From Candidatus Parcubacteria bacterium (GTDB taxonomy: Bacteria > Patescibacteriota > Minisyncoccia > Phycocordibacterales > JAKAEA01): DNA of 33,687 bases. Location of the stretch: positions 1 to 33,687 of the forward strand of contig JAIFWI010000007.1 in NCBI GenBank assembly GCA_019661945.1. The letters run 5' to 3'. Of this stretch, positions 26,015 through 33,687 are shown piece by piece (the stretch's first letter is position 1; the number at the start of each line of letters is the position of its first letter). A program made the translations under genes and the position numbers. The notes under the pieces are model-generated. The model did not search any database. It was not told the DNA's origin and was given only the letters and a program-made list of their open reading frames with translations.

Positions 26015-27277
26015 ATGGATTCTCCTTTTCAAAATCCTATTAAGAAACTTCGTACCTATAAGGATGACATTATTTCCCTTATCCGGCAGCAGAAAATTTC
26101 TGAACAAGATTTGAAAAAAATGGACCCGATGCTTATTCGGGAAGCCAAGATGAGTCCTGTTGATGAACATATTAAAGTCAATATTCCTATTCCTACATCG
26201 AAGGCTAAAACTTCTATTGAAGGTCTGCAAAATGCAATTAATGCAAATTATAATGTAAAGCCTGCTCAACCTAAAAAAGAGCCATACATAAAAACAACAA
26301 GGGATGCACCGCGGCCTACGCCTCTGCCGGTGCCTAAACCAGTATCGCCTCCACCACCTCCAAAGCCAGCTCCACCTCCTCCGCCGAAGCCAGTTCCACC
26401 ACCGCCTCCACCTGCTCCTCCTAAAGAACTTTCACTGAAAGAAAAATTAGAAAATCAGGAAAGGGAATTAGCAGCAGAAGTTGATAAAGCTATGGCTGTT
26501 ATGCATGACCTCGAATCAAAGAAGGCATCGTTAAATGATCAGAAAGCCATGGTACAAGCTCAAGCTGAACCGATCAAAGCTCGTGAGAAAGATCTTGAAC
26601 GGGATGAAGCCTTAATTCGCAAAGAGGAAGGTGCGACAAATTACCAAACTCAATTAGGCGCATTAGAACAGCAACGCTGGAAGCTTGAAGACGAGCGTCA
26701 TGTCGTAGAAGGACAGCGTTTTACCATAGATCAGCAACTTGCTGGACTTCTCGAACAAGATAAAGCCTTGGAGACTTCTATTGAGCAGGCTAAAAAAAAT
26801 GTTCAGACGATAAAGAAAAAAATTGATCATGTTCATAAAATGTTGGCGGCGCTTGTAGCTGAAGAAGAAAAAAAAGAAGAACTAAAGCAGTTGGCTGCGA
26901 TTGAAGCAAAAAAAACAGAAGTAGAAAAAGAATGGTCTGCGATTAAAATACAAAAGCAGCTTCTTATGGGTAAACATGAGTCAGTTAGATCCAGAGAAAA
27001 ATCTATTGCCGATGAGATAATGAGAATCGAAGCAGAGGAGCAACGGCTGACCGATGCCGAGTCGAAGCATAAACAGGAAGAGCTGCGTTATACCAAGGAT
27101 CAACAGCTTCGAACCGTTGAGCAGGAGAGATTACAAGTTGAGGCTGAACTTAAACAAAATGAAGAGAAGCTTAACGTTCTTGAGCAGCAATCGGCTGATG
27201 TTATCTCACATGAGCATGCTTCTAAAGAAAAAATTAGAGAACTTGATCTTGCTATAAAAGCTGCGGAAGAGCACTAG
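26015..27277 (+). CDS. Proline-rich / long coiled-coil protein of unknown function
   Basis: Pro-rich linker PVSPPPPPKPAPPPPPKPVPPPPPPAPP, then ~280 aa of Glu/Lys/Gln-rich heptads. Immediately downstream of the HK-RR pair. Confidence 0.8.
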   Translation: MDSPFQNPIKKLRTYKDDIISLIRQQKISEQDLKKMDPMLIREAKMSPVDEHIKVNIPIPTSKAKTSIEGLQNAINANYNVKPAQPKKEPYIKTTRDAPRPTPLPVPKPVSPPPPPKPAPPPPPKPVPPPPPPAPPKELSLKEKLENQERELAAEVDKAMAVMHDLESKKASLNDQKAMVQAQAEPIKAREKDLERDEALIRKEEGATNYQTQLGALEQQRWKLEDERHVVEGQRFTIDQQLAGLLEQDKALETSIEQAKKNVQTIKKKIDHVHKMLAALVAEEEKKEELKQLAAIEAKKTEVEKEWSAIKIQKQLLMGKHESVRSREKSIADEIMRIEAEEQRLTDAESKHKQEELRYTKDQQLRTVEQERLQVEAELKQNEEKLNVLEQQSADVISHEHASKEKIRELDLAIKAAEEH

Positions 27278-27369
27278 AACACATTATTGCTCTGCTTGCA
27301 AATATATCTCATAGTTTTATAATTGTCTTACTACCACCATGATAGTAGCCATAGTAAGCAATAAAAATT

Positions 27370-27861
27370 ATGAAATACACAATTCAACGATCTGTAAAAA
27401 AGATCACCCAAACGGGAAAACCTTTCATTAAGGCAACTCTTAAAGACGAGATCGGTCAGGAAATGGATAATGTTTCCATTTGGTCTGATTTCCCAAACTT
27501 TGAGAGTTTGCAGCCTGGTGTAGAGACCACAGGCGTAATTGAGACCAGTTCTCAAGGCTTTCGAAATCTGAAACCTGCAACAATGCAGAGAATGGTTCAG
27601 GCTGAGCAGCAGCCTCTACGTAATCCCGGATATGATCATCGAATGGAAATGATTCGACGTTCTCAGGAGAAAAAGTATGAAGCCATTGCATTCTTTAATG
27701 CTACTAATTCTGCAATTTCTCTTGTCTCCAATATGAAAGCAAAGCTCATGAATGGCACTGTTAACCGTTCGACCATGAAGCAGGAGATTACCTTCTGGCG
27801 GGATTGGTTTATTGATGAATGGAAAAGAAATCAAGGTTCTGGTGGCAAGGCCCAGCACTAG
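27370..27861 (+). CDS. Hypothetical protein, possible OB-fold N-terminus
   Basis: 163 aa; VKKITQTGKPFIKATLKDEIGQEMDNVSIWSDFPNFESLQPGVETTGVIETSSQGFRNLKP, then a charged C-terminus. Confidence 0.7.
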   Translation: MKYTIQRSVKKITQTGKPFIKATLKDEIGQEMDNVSIWSDFPNFESLQPGVETTGVIETSSQGFRNLKPATMQRMVQAEQQPLRNPGYDHRMEMIRRSQEKKYEAIAFFNATNSAISLVSNMKAKLMNGTVNRSTMKQEITFWRDWFIDEWKRNQGSGGKAQH

Positions 27862-27867
27862 GATAAA

Positions 27868-27895
27868 GAAAAAAGGCCCCAAAGGCCTTTTTTCG
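27868..27895 (+). terminator. Rho-independent terminator
   Basis: aaaaaAGGCCcc-aaa-GGCCTtttttt. Confidence 0.75.
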
Positions 27896-27912
27896 TGCTA
27901 TATTCCTATACT

Positions 27913-28077
27913 ATGAGCGAACTGTGGATGTTTACTCTCAAATGGACGACCATAACCCTGACCGCTCTGGGGCTCTTTTACTATTTTTATCTCTGGTGGC
28001 TTATTTTCAGGCACCTATGGTTTATCGTTATAGCAGTTGTGGCATATATCTCTATGAAGAATTTTTTAAAAGAGTAA
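27913..28077 (+). CDS. Small membrane protein
   Basis: MSELWMFTLKWTTITLTALGLFYYFYLWWLIFRHLWFIVIAVVAYISMKNFLKE; TATATT 8 nt upstream of the ATG. Confidence 0.5.
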   Translation: MSELWMFTLKWTTITLTALGLFYYFYLWWLIFRHLWFIVIAVVAYISMKNFLKE

Positions 28078-28126
28078 AAATTTTCTATGAAACGTTTAGG
28101 TATAATCCAGAGTTACTACTAGTACA

Positions 28127-28867
28127 ATGTCACACATTATTATTCTTGCTGGCGGAAAGGGCAGCCGGATGCAGTCAAATACCCATAAAGTTCTTCACGA
28201 AGTTAAGGGAGTACCTATCATTTCCAGGCTTTTACAAAATATTTCTCCCATTTGTTCAACACCAACTATTATTATTGGTCATAAGGCAGACGAAGTCAGG
28301 GAGGCTACCCACTATGCCTATTCATATGTCGAACAGAAGGAGCAACGTGGTACTGGACATGCCGTCATGTGTGCGCGAGAGGCTTTGAAAGATAAACCTG
28401 ACGAGACTATTATTATTCTACCTGGGGATCACCCCTTAATTGAGGCTCGGACACTTTGGCAGCTGCAGTCACTTCACACATTGCATAATGCAACGGTGAC
28501 ACTGGCCACTAAAATTGTGCCACATTTTGAAGGAATACATTCAATTTTTAAACATTATGGCAGGGTTATACGCAATAAAGATGGCATGGTTCTAAAAATA
28601 GTTGAATATAAAGATGCTTCAGCAGAAGAACGAGAGTGCCTTGAAGTAAACCTGAGCTATTATTGTTTCAACGCGCAATGGCTTTGGCAGCATATTACAG
28701 CCCTTTCTTCTCATAATGCTGCCTCAGAGTATTATCTGACTGATATGGTAAAAATTGCCACTGACCAGGGCCTCAGAGTAGCGGCATATCCAATTCAACA
28801 AATGGCTGAATGCTTAGGTATTAATACGCCTGAACAATTATTGATGGTTGAGGAGGCTCTTGTCTAA
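28127..28867 (+). CDS. NTP transferase, GlmU N-terminal (uridylyltransferase)-like, no acetyltransferase domain
   Basis: IIILAGGKGSRMQSNTHKVLHEVKGVPII, EQRGTGHAVMCAREAL, ILPGDHPLI; 246 aa. Confidence 0.88.
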   Translation: MSHIIILAGGKGSRMQSNTHKVLHEVKGVPIISRLLQNISPICSTPTIIIGHKADEVREATHYAYSYVEQKEQRGTGHAVMCAREALKDKPDETIIILPGDHPLIEARTLWQLQSLHTLHNATVTLATKIVPHFEGIHSIFKHYGRVIRNKDGMVLKIVEYKDASAEERECLEVNLSYYCFNAQWLWQHITALSSHNAASEYYLTDMVKIATDQGLRVAAYPIQQMAECLGINTPEQLLMVEEALV

Positions 28868-28879
28868 TTCTAATTTAGC

Positions 28880-28923
28880 CAATCAAAAACTGCCCGACCG
28901 GAAGGAGGGACAGTTTTTGATTA
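28880..28923. terminator. Bidirectional terminator between convergent genes
   Basis: AATCAAAAACTGccc..gggaCAGTTTTTGATT. Confidence 0.8.
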
Positions 28924-28941
28924 AGTAGAAGAAAGCTCAAA

Positions 28942-29331
28942 CTACATTGTCATACTTGGGTTTGAGTCCATCATCATGCTGCTCTTTCGTGCAGTAAAAC
29001 CGGCAATGAGAAGAACGATACCAAGGACAAGGTGAAAATAGGTATCATGGGTATTTTGTTTAACAAATCCCAAGAGCATGTCTCCTTCGATAAGACCGTC
29101 GACAAAGAGTACAAGATATACTACGCCGAAAATCTTAAGCCAAAGGGCAGATGCTCCTTCTCCAGCTCCTGCGCCGATAAGAAGTACAATACCGATAAGA
29201 AGGTGAACAACGTTATGAATGGTATCAGTAACAAAGTATCCATCTGTACCGACAATAGGATTGGAAAAAAATCCGAGAACTCCTACGAGTACAAAAACGA
29301 TACCAAATACTACTGCTAATTTTTTTGCCAT
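28942..29331 (-). CDS. DUF4383-like membrane protein
   Basis: MAKKLAVVFGIVFVLVGVLGFFSNPIVG...HNVVHLLIGIVLL..KIFGVVYLVLFVDGL..FHLVLGIVLLIAGF; start trimmed from 29418. Confidence 0.8.
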   Translation of the reverse strand: MAKKLAVVFGIVFVLVGVLGFFSNPIVGTDGYFVTDTIHNVVHLLIGIVLLIGAGAGEGASALWLKIFGVVYLVLFVDGLIEGDMLLGFVKQNTHDTYFHLVLGIVLLIAGFTARKSSMMMDSNPSMTM

Positions 29332-29446
29332 ATGTTTTGTGTTTTTATAACAGTCTCGACCTTTGCCTATAATTATACACATATTGAAGAGCTTATAAAA
29401 ACCCCTTGTGGATAACAAGCGAACTTTCAGCTATACTTCGTTCATT

Positions 29447-30658
29447 ATGACTGCTTCCCCTATAACCTTTGTTCTTTTCGGTGCTACGGGCGATTTGGCT
29501 CAAAAGAAGATCGTACCAGCATTGCTCGGCCTTTTTAAGGCTGGAATAATGCCACAGGGTTCGCGGATTATTGCATTTTCGCGCCGGCCGTGGACGGATG
29601 ATGATTATCGGCATTTTATTGCACCTTCACTTGAATCGGTCAGAGATATTTCTGAGCAGGATAAAAAGATCTTTTTAAGCACTCTCTATTATGTTCAGGG
29701 AACTTTTGATGACAAAGCAGCGTATGAGAGATTGAAGAGTACCATTAACAATACTCAAGTACTTTTTCATTTGGCTATTCAACCAGAATTTTACGAAATA
29801 GTTTTCACGCAGCTTGGTCAATTGGGTGTAGTAAAGCAGGATTCAAAAATACTTATAGAAAAGCCATTTGGCTCTAATATAGAAACAGCCCTGCAGTTGG
29901 AAAAAGTACTTCAGAACTATTTTCATGAGGATCAGATGTATAGGATCGACCATTACCTAGCAAAGGATGGCTTATGGAATATTATTGAAACTCGAAAGCA
30001 AGACGAAGCCTTGGAATCACGACTTAATGCTCGATTTGTTCAATCTGTTGAGGTACGGCTTTTTGAGAAGATTGATATTCAGGGTAGAGGAGAGTTTTAT
30101 GAAACTATTGGAGCATTACGGGATGTTGGTCAAAATCATGTTTTAGAAATGCTTGCAGTTTCGGCTATGGATTTGCCTGAGACTATTATATCCATGCCTC
30201 AGGCCAGGGCAGATGCTCTTAAAAACCTTAAACCAGGCAAGCTTTTAATGCGAGGTCAATATGAAGGGTATCGACACGAGCAAGATGTAAAGCCTGAATC
30301 ACAGACTGAAACGTATTTTAAAATTGAAACAGAACACCACAATAAACGCTGGCTGGGGGTACCATTTATTATTGAAGGAGGAAAGGCCCTTGATGAGAAG
30401 AAGGCAGAAGTAGTCATCTCGTTTAAGAATGGCAATGAGAAGGTTTTTAACATCGATGATGGAAAAAGGCTTGTCCCGCGGAGCCTTAGCGGAGTGGGAG
30501 ATGCATATGAAATACTCATTGAAAAAGCTCTTGAAGGTGATAAGAACTATTTTGTAAGCATTGATGAGATTATAGCGTCATGGAAATTTATTGATGAAGT
30601 ATTGAAAAATGTTAGTACAGTCCCCTTAACATTTTACAAAAAGGGAAGCGCTTTATGA
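29447..30658 (+). CDS. zwf: Glucose-6-phosphate 1-dehydrogenase
   Basis: FVLFGATGDLAQKKIVPAL, LIEKPFGSN, YRIDHYLAKDGLWNI, FYETIGALRDVGQNHVLEMLAVSAM. Start trimmed to ATG 29447. Confidence 0.95.
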   Translation: MTASPITFVLFGATGDLAQKKIVPALLGLFKAGIMPQGSRIIAFSRRPWTDDDYRHFIAPSLESVRDISEQDKKIFLSTLYYVQGTFDDKAAYERLKSTINNTQVLFHLAIQPEFYEIVFTQLGQLGVVKQDSKILIEKPFGSNIETALQLEKVLQNYFHEDQMYRIDHYLAKDGLWNIIETRKQDEALESRLNARFVQSVEVRLFEKIDIQGRGEFYETIGALRDVGQNHVLEMLAVSAMDLPETIISMPQARADALKNLKPGKLLMRGQYEGYRHEQDVKPESQTETYFKIETEHHNKRWLGVPFIIEGGKALDEKKAEVVISFKNGNEKVFNIDDGKRLVPRSLSGVGDAYEILIEKALEGDKNYFVSIDEIIASWKFIDEVLKNVSTVPLTFYKKGSAL

Positions 30659-31371
30659 AAATCATTGTAGAAAAAGATACATTGGTTGAAAAGATTGGGC
30701 AGGCTTTAGATGAAATGATTAAGAGTCGTGGAAATAAACCATTACTTTTATTATTATCAGGTGGCTCATCACTCGAACTTCTTAACTATGTTCAAGAAGA
30801 TTCGCTTTCGGCTGATATAACTATCGGAATGCTCGATGATAGATATTCATACGATAGTTCAGTCAATAGTTATTCATTATTGCAAAGCCCAGGGTTTGCT
30901 TCTGATTTTTATAAAAAGGCAAGGAAAGCCGGAGTGAGGTTTCTAGATTCTACTCCTTTCCAATTTGAAACGTTAAATGAATATGCTAGCCGTTATGAAA
31001 AAACAATTGAAGAATGGATGATAAAAAATCCAGAGGGTATTATCCGAGCGACAGTTGGAATTGGCCCTGATGGACATACCTCAGGAGTTTTGCCCTATCC
31101 AGAAGATCCAGAGAAATTTAATACATTATTTAATGGTGAAAAGCTTATCATTGGTTATGATGTCGAAAATAAGAATCCATTTCGTTATCGTTTAACGAGT
31201 ACATTCACATTTATGCGTCAGTTTAATGAGGTTCTGACATATATGTCAGGAGAAAACAAAATGGAAGCTTTGAAAAAAGTTATAGCAGAAGAAGGAAGTT
31301 TGGCTGAAACACCTGGGCGAATTGTTCGAGAGCTCAAGAATGTAACCATATATACAGACATAGAGCTCTAG
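30655..31371 (+). CDS. pgl: 6-phosphogluconolactonase-like protein
   Basis: LLLLSGGSSLELLNYV, MLDDRY, VGIGPDGHTSGVLPYP; ATGA overlap with zwf. Confidence 0.85.
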   Translation: MKIIVEKDTLVEKIGQALDEMIKSRGNKPLLLLLSGGSSLELLNYVQEDSLSADITIGMLDDRYSYDSSVNSYSLLQSPGFASDFYKKARKAGVRFLDSTPFQFETLNEYASRYEKTIEEWMIKNPEGIIRATVGIGPDGHTSGVLPYPEDPEKFNTLFNGEKLIIGYDVENKNPFRYRLTSTFTFMRQFNEVLTYMSGENKMEALKKVIAEEGSLAETPGRIVRELKNVTIYTDIEL

Positions 31372-31385
31372 GTTATAATGTGCCC

Positions 31386-31610
31386 ATGTCAATCAAACAA
31401 TATTTAATGAAGAAAATGCTGAAATCGAAGATGAAAGACATTCCCGAGGCTGAGCGGGATAAAATATTTACTGCTATAGAAAAGAATCCACAATTATTCC
31501 AAAAAATTGCTGAAGAAGTTCAACAGAAAATGAAAGAAGGTAAAGATCAGATGTCAGCCAGCATGGAAGTTATGAGCAAATATCAGAACGAACTTAAAGA
31601 CTTAATGTAA
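31386..31610 (+). CDS. Small conserved-looking hypothetical protein
   Basis: MSIKQYLMKKMLKSKMKDIPEAERDKIFTAIEKNPQLFQKIAEEVQQKMKEGKD..; TATAAT 6 nt before the ATG. Confidence 0.7.
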   Translation: MSIKQYLMKKMLKSKMKDIPEAERDKIFTAIEKNPQLFQKIAEEVQQKMKEGKDQMSASMEVMSKYQNELKDLM

Positions 31611-31611
31611 T

Positions 31612-32208
31612 ATGTTCGGCTTAGGTACACAAAAAAAGAAAAAGATTTATATTTTTCTCGGCCAAGAGGATAAGGAGACATTTTGTGGTGCTTTAGCTGA
31701 TGAGTATGAAAAAGGTGCGAAAGAAGGAGGACATGAAGTTCGCCGGGCAAATATTGGTGATCTCAAATTTGATCCACTTTTACACAAAGGCTACAAAGTT
31801 ATCCAAGAATTAGAACCCGATTTAAAAAAAGTTCAGGAAGATATGCGCTGGGCTGAGCATATTGTCGTCATTTACCCAACATGGTGGAGCATGATGCCGG
31901 CAATCTTGAAGGGATTTTTTGATCGAGTTTGGATTCCTGGTTTCGCTTTTCATTTTCATCCCCGCCTTGGCTGGGACAAACTGCTGAAGGGTCGTACTGG
32001 ACATGTCTTTATCACCATGGATTCCTGGCCACTCCTTTCACGAATGCTTTTTGGCGACTCAACCAACGAAATCGGCCGAGCCATTTTAGGATTTGCCGGC
32101 ATTCATCCGGTGAATATTCAGAAAATCGGACCACTGAAGCATGCTACAGATGCTCGTAAACAAAAAATAAAAGAAAAAATATATCATTTGGGCTTGAAAG
32201 GAAAGTGA
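31612..32208 (+). CDS. NAD(P)H dehydrogenase (flavodoxin-fold, MdaB/KefF/NQO-like)
   Basis: IVVIYPTWWSMMPAILKGFFDRVWIPGFAFHF..LLKGRTGHVFITMDS. Confidence 0.9.
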   Translation: MFGLGTQKKKKIYIFLGQEDKETFCGALADEYEKGAKEGGHEVRRANIGDLKFDPLLHKGYKVIQELEPDLKKVQEDMRWAEHIVVIYPTWWSMMPAILKGFFDRVWIPGFAFHFHPRLGWDKLLKGRTGHVFITMDSWPLLSRMLFGDSTNEIGRAILGFAGIHPVNIQKIGPLKHATDARKQKIKEKIYHLGLKGK

Positions 32209-32222
32209 CTTTACTTTATAGT
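32194..32222 (+). promoter_or_regulatory. Promoter TTGAAA-17 bp-TATAGT
   Basis: -35 at 32194-32199, -10 at 32217-32222; upstream of the SD-led 100-aa ORF. Confidence 0.65.
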
Positions 32223-32272
32223 GTTTTTTAGGAAGTCATTTTTTCGACTGTTGAACTCGTGCAAGGAGGCAT

Positions 32273-32575
32273 ATGACCTACTTTCCTCGAATCATCCAGA
32301 AGTTGCCTATCGGTGATGATTGGTACATGCATTACGAAAGCTTGGCTCATTGCGGGCTTTCGCTCAGACGTCATGAGTCTCGGAGTAGAGCAGAGAATGC
32401 ATCTCTCAATGATTACGAGCAGAAACTGATGGACAAAGAAATAAAGGCAGAATTTGATGAGGCACGGCTTGTAAGTATTTGGCAAAAGGTTAACACCAAA
32501 GCCGGAATTACAGCCACTCATTACATTTTGCCGCACTGGCGCAGTCAAAAGTCCAAGCACAATGAGGTGGCATAA
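32273..32575 (+). CDS. Hypothetical protein, 100 aa
   Basis: SD caaggaggcat before ATG; terminator overlaps stop. Confidence 0.7.
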   Translation: MTYFPRIIQKLPIGDDWYMHYESLAHCGLSLRRHESRSRAENASLNDYEQKLMDKEIKAEFDEARLVSIWQKVNTKAGITATHYILPHWRSQKSKHNEVA

Positions 32576-32590
32576 CAATGTCGCCTTTTT
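32563..32590 (+). terminator. Terminator overlapping stop codon
   Basis: aGGTGGCA-taacaa-TGTCGCCttttttc. Confidence 0.6.
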
Positions 32591-32662
32591 TCATTCATTA
32601 TTTTTTCATGAAAATATGATGTACTATGTACTAGGTATGTACACCTTGAAAGGAGGTGAACC

Positions 32663-32935
32663 ATGAAGGCCCAAGATGTACCTCGTCCGGCAGAAAAGCC
32701 TCAAACGTTTGAGGACCGGATGAGGGAGTTGGCCGAGCGCTATTTGCAGATCGAAGCCGCTGTGGCTGCAGAGCTGCACAAACCCCACGTTACTGAGCTG
32801 AACTGGCCGCCTCGGGCACATACGCTCTGGCGGAGGCTCAAGCTCTACGTTGAGGCAGAGGCTCAGGAGCGCGGGGAGAATTTTCGTAAGAAGTTGCAGG
32901 AAGCGATAACTGCAATTACTTCGCACAGGTCTTGA
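32663..32935 (+). CDS. Hypothetical protein, 90 aa
   Basis: SD aaaggaggtgaaccATG; GC-rich; own terminator. Confidence 0.7.
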   Translation: MKAQDVPRPAEKPQTFEDRMRELAERYLQIEAAVAAELHKPHVTELNWPPRAHTLWRRLKLYVEAEAQERGENFRKKLQEAITAITSHRS

Positions 32936-32970
32936 CCATGGAGGAATGATGCAGGTGAGGTCACATCTCG

Positions 32971-33006
32971 GAGCCGGCAACAAGAAGTTCGCCGGCTTAC
33001 TTATTG
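32971..33006 (+). terminator. Terminator-like hairpin
   Basis: AGCCGGC-aacaagaagttc-GCCGGCTtacttatt. Confidence 0.5.
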
Positions 33007-33032
33007 GCTAATTGTTGTGTTAGGCTTATGGA

Positions 33033-33548
33033 ATGGACCCAAGTATTCCAGAGTTTGGAATTAAAAGGGAGAATGAAGAACGTCGAGATGGAGGATGTGG
33101 CATTGTCTTTGATCCAAAAAGTCAGAAATATGCTATCGGCAAGCACCATGATGGCAGTTTATTTCGGCTGTTTTCAGGTGGTGTTACTTCAAAAGAGGAT
33201 ATTAAAGAAGGAACATTACGTGAAGTAACTGAAGAAAGCGGTTTATATGATTTTGAATATGTTGAAAAAATAAGTCAGGCGTTCACTCATTATTATAATA
33301 GTTTGCGAAAAGTAAATCGTGTCGCTCTAGCTACGTGTTTTTTAATAATTTTAAAAAGTACTGACCTCAAACTTGTTGAATTGGAAGAGCACGAGAAATT
33401 TTCTCTTGCTTGGGCTACATCAGAAGAAATTTTAACTAACTGGCAGTCGCAAAATGAAAACCATGATCTCGATCACTGGATTTACTTTATAAAAAAAGCT
33501 GTAGCACGAGCTGTTGAATTGGGTTACGACAACGTGAGTAAAATATAA
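33033..33548 (+). CDS. NUDIX hydrolase
   Basis: FSGGVTSKEDIKEGTLREVTEESGLYDF approximates the Nudix box GX5EX7REUXEEXGU. Confidence 0.85.
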   Translation: MDPSIPEFGIKRENEERRDGGCGIVFDPKSQKYAIGKHHDGSLFRLFSGGVTSKEDIKEGTLREVTEESGLYDFEYVEKISQAFTHYYNSLRKVNRVALATCFLIILKSTDLKLVELEEHEKFSLAWATSEEILTNWQSQNENHDLDHWIYFIKKAVARAVELGYDNVSKI

Positions 33549-33592
33549 AAGAAAAAACCGCGGCGGATTAGGCCGAGGCATGCACTCCAATT

Positions 33593-33687
33593 TTAGCTTC
33601 CGTGCGACTTCTTTTCGATTTTGCTTACCCGGATGTTGGAGGTCGTTCCTCCATCAAGGTAGACGGTATCACCTGGATCGATCTTGT
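33593..33687 (-). CDS. 3' end of a hypothetical gene, truncated by window end
   Basis: Minus strand ..KIDPGDTVYLDGGTTSNIRVSKIEKKSHGS*, followed by a terminator-like hairpin and T-run (33550-33580). Confidence 0.55.
   Translation of the reverse strand, partial: KIDPGDTVYLDGGTTSNIRVSKIEKKSHGS

Noticed and set aside
26280-26430. CCNCCNCC repetitive tract resembling a tandem repeat
   Set aside because: It is the codon-level consequence of the proline-rich linker of the coiled-coil protein, not an independent DNA repeat or CRISPR.
1-33687. CRISPR array, rRNA, transposase/integrase, restriction or toxin-antitoxin system
   Set aside because: Looked for; no regularly spaced repeats, rRNA signatures or recognisable proteins of these types were found.

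Overview
The window looks like a contiguous piece of a Candidate Phyla Radiation (probably Parcubacteria/Patescibacteria) genome; that placement is an inference from gene content and style, not a search. It carries housekeeping genes: a Ca2+-type P-type ATPase, rsmG, tgt, uvrB, uvrA, uvrC, ddl, a GlmU-like uridylyltransferase, zwf-pgl and tRNA-Ala(UGC). It also has several two-component signalling genes and many small orphan genes. No CRISPR array, rRNA or transposase was seen. Main observations: (1) A palindromic element lies in-frame, in the same reading frame, inside both uvrA (18948-19029) and uvrC (about 21258-21355). Each copy has a perfect 20-bp inverted repeat; the arms differ between copies but are fully compensated, resembling Rickettsia palindromic elements. 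(2) A second short GC-rich palindromic repeat family occurs in the uvrA leader, zwf, uvrC and next to the tRNA. (3) The tRNA-Ala 3' end is duplicated about 157 bp downstream, where it closes a multi-hairpin structure. (4) Translation initiation splits by gene type: many core genes have a -10 box 6-9 nt before the ATG (leaderless), while small GC-rich orphan genes have strong Shine-Dalgarno sites and their own terminators. (5) A CsrA protein with a long C-terminal extension has a GGA-loop hairpin in its own leader, and a GGA-rich GC-rich terminator-ended locus lies between uvrC and ddl (possible Csr sponge RNA or tiny ORF). (6) Minimal single-domain signalling proteins are present: a sigma-region-2-like protein and a DHp-only histidine kinase fragment. 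A 58-aa ORF missing from the supplied ORF track was also found.
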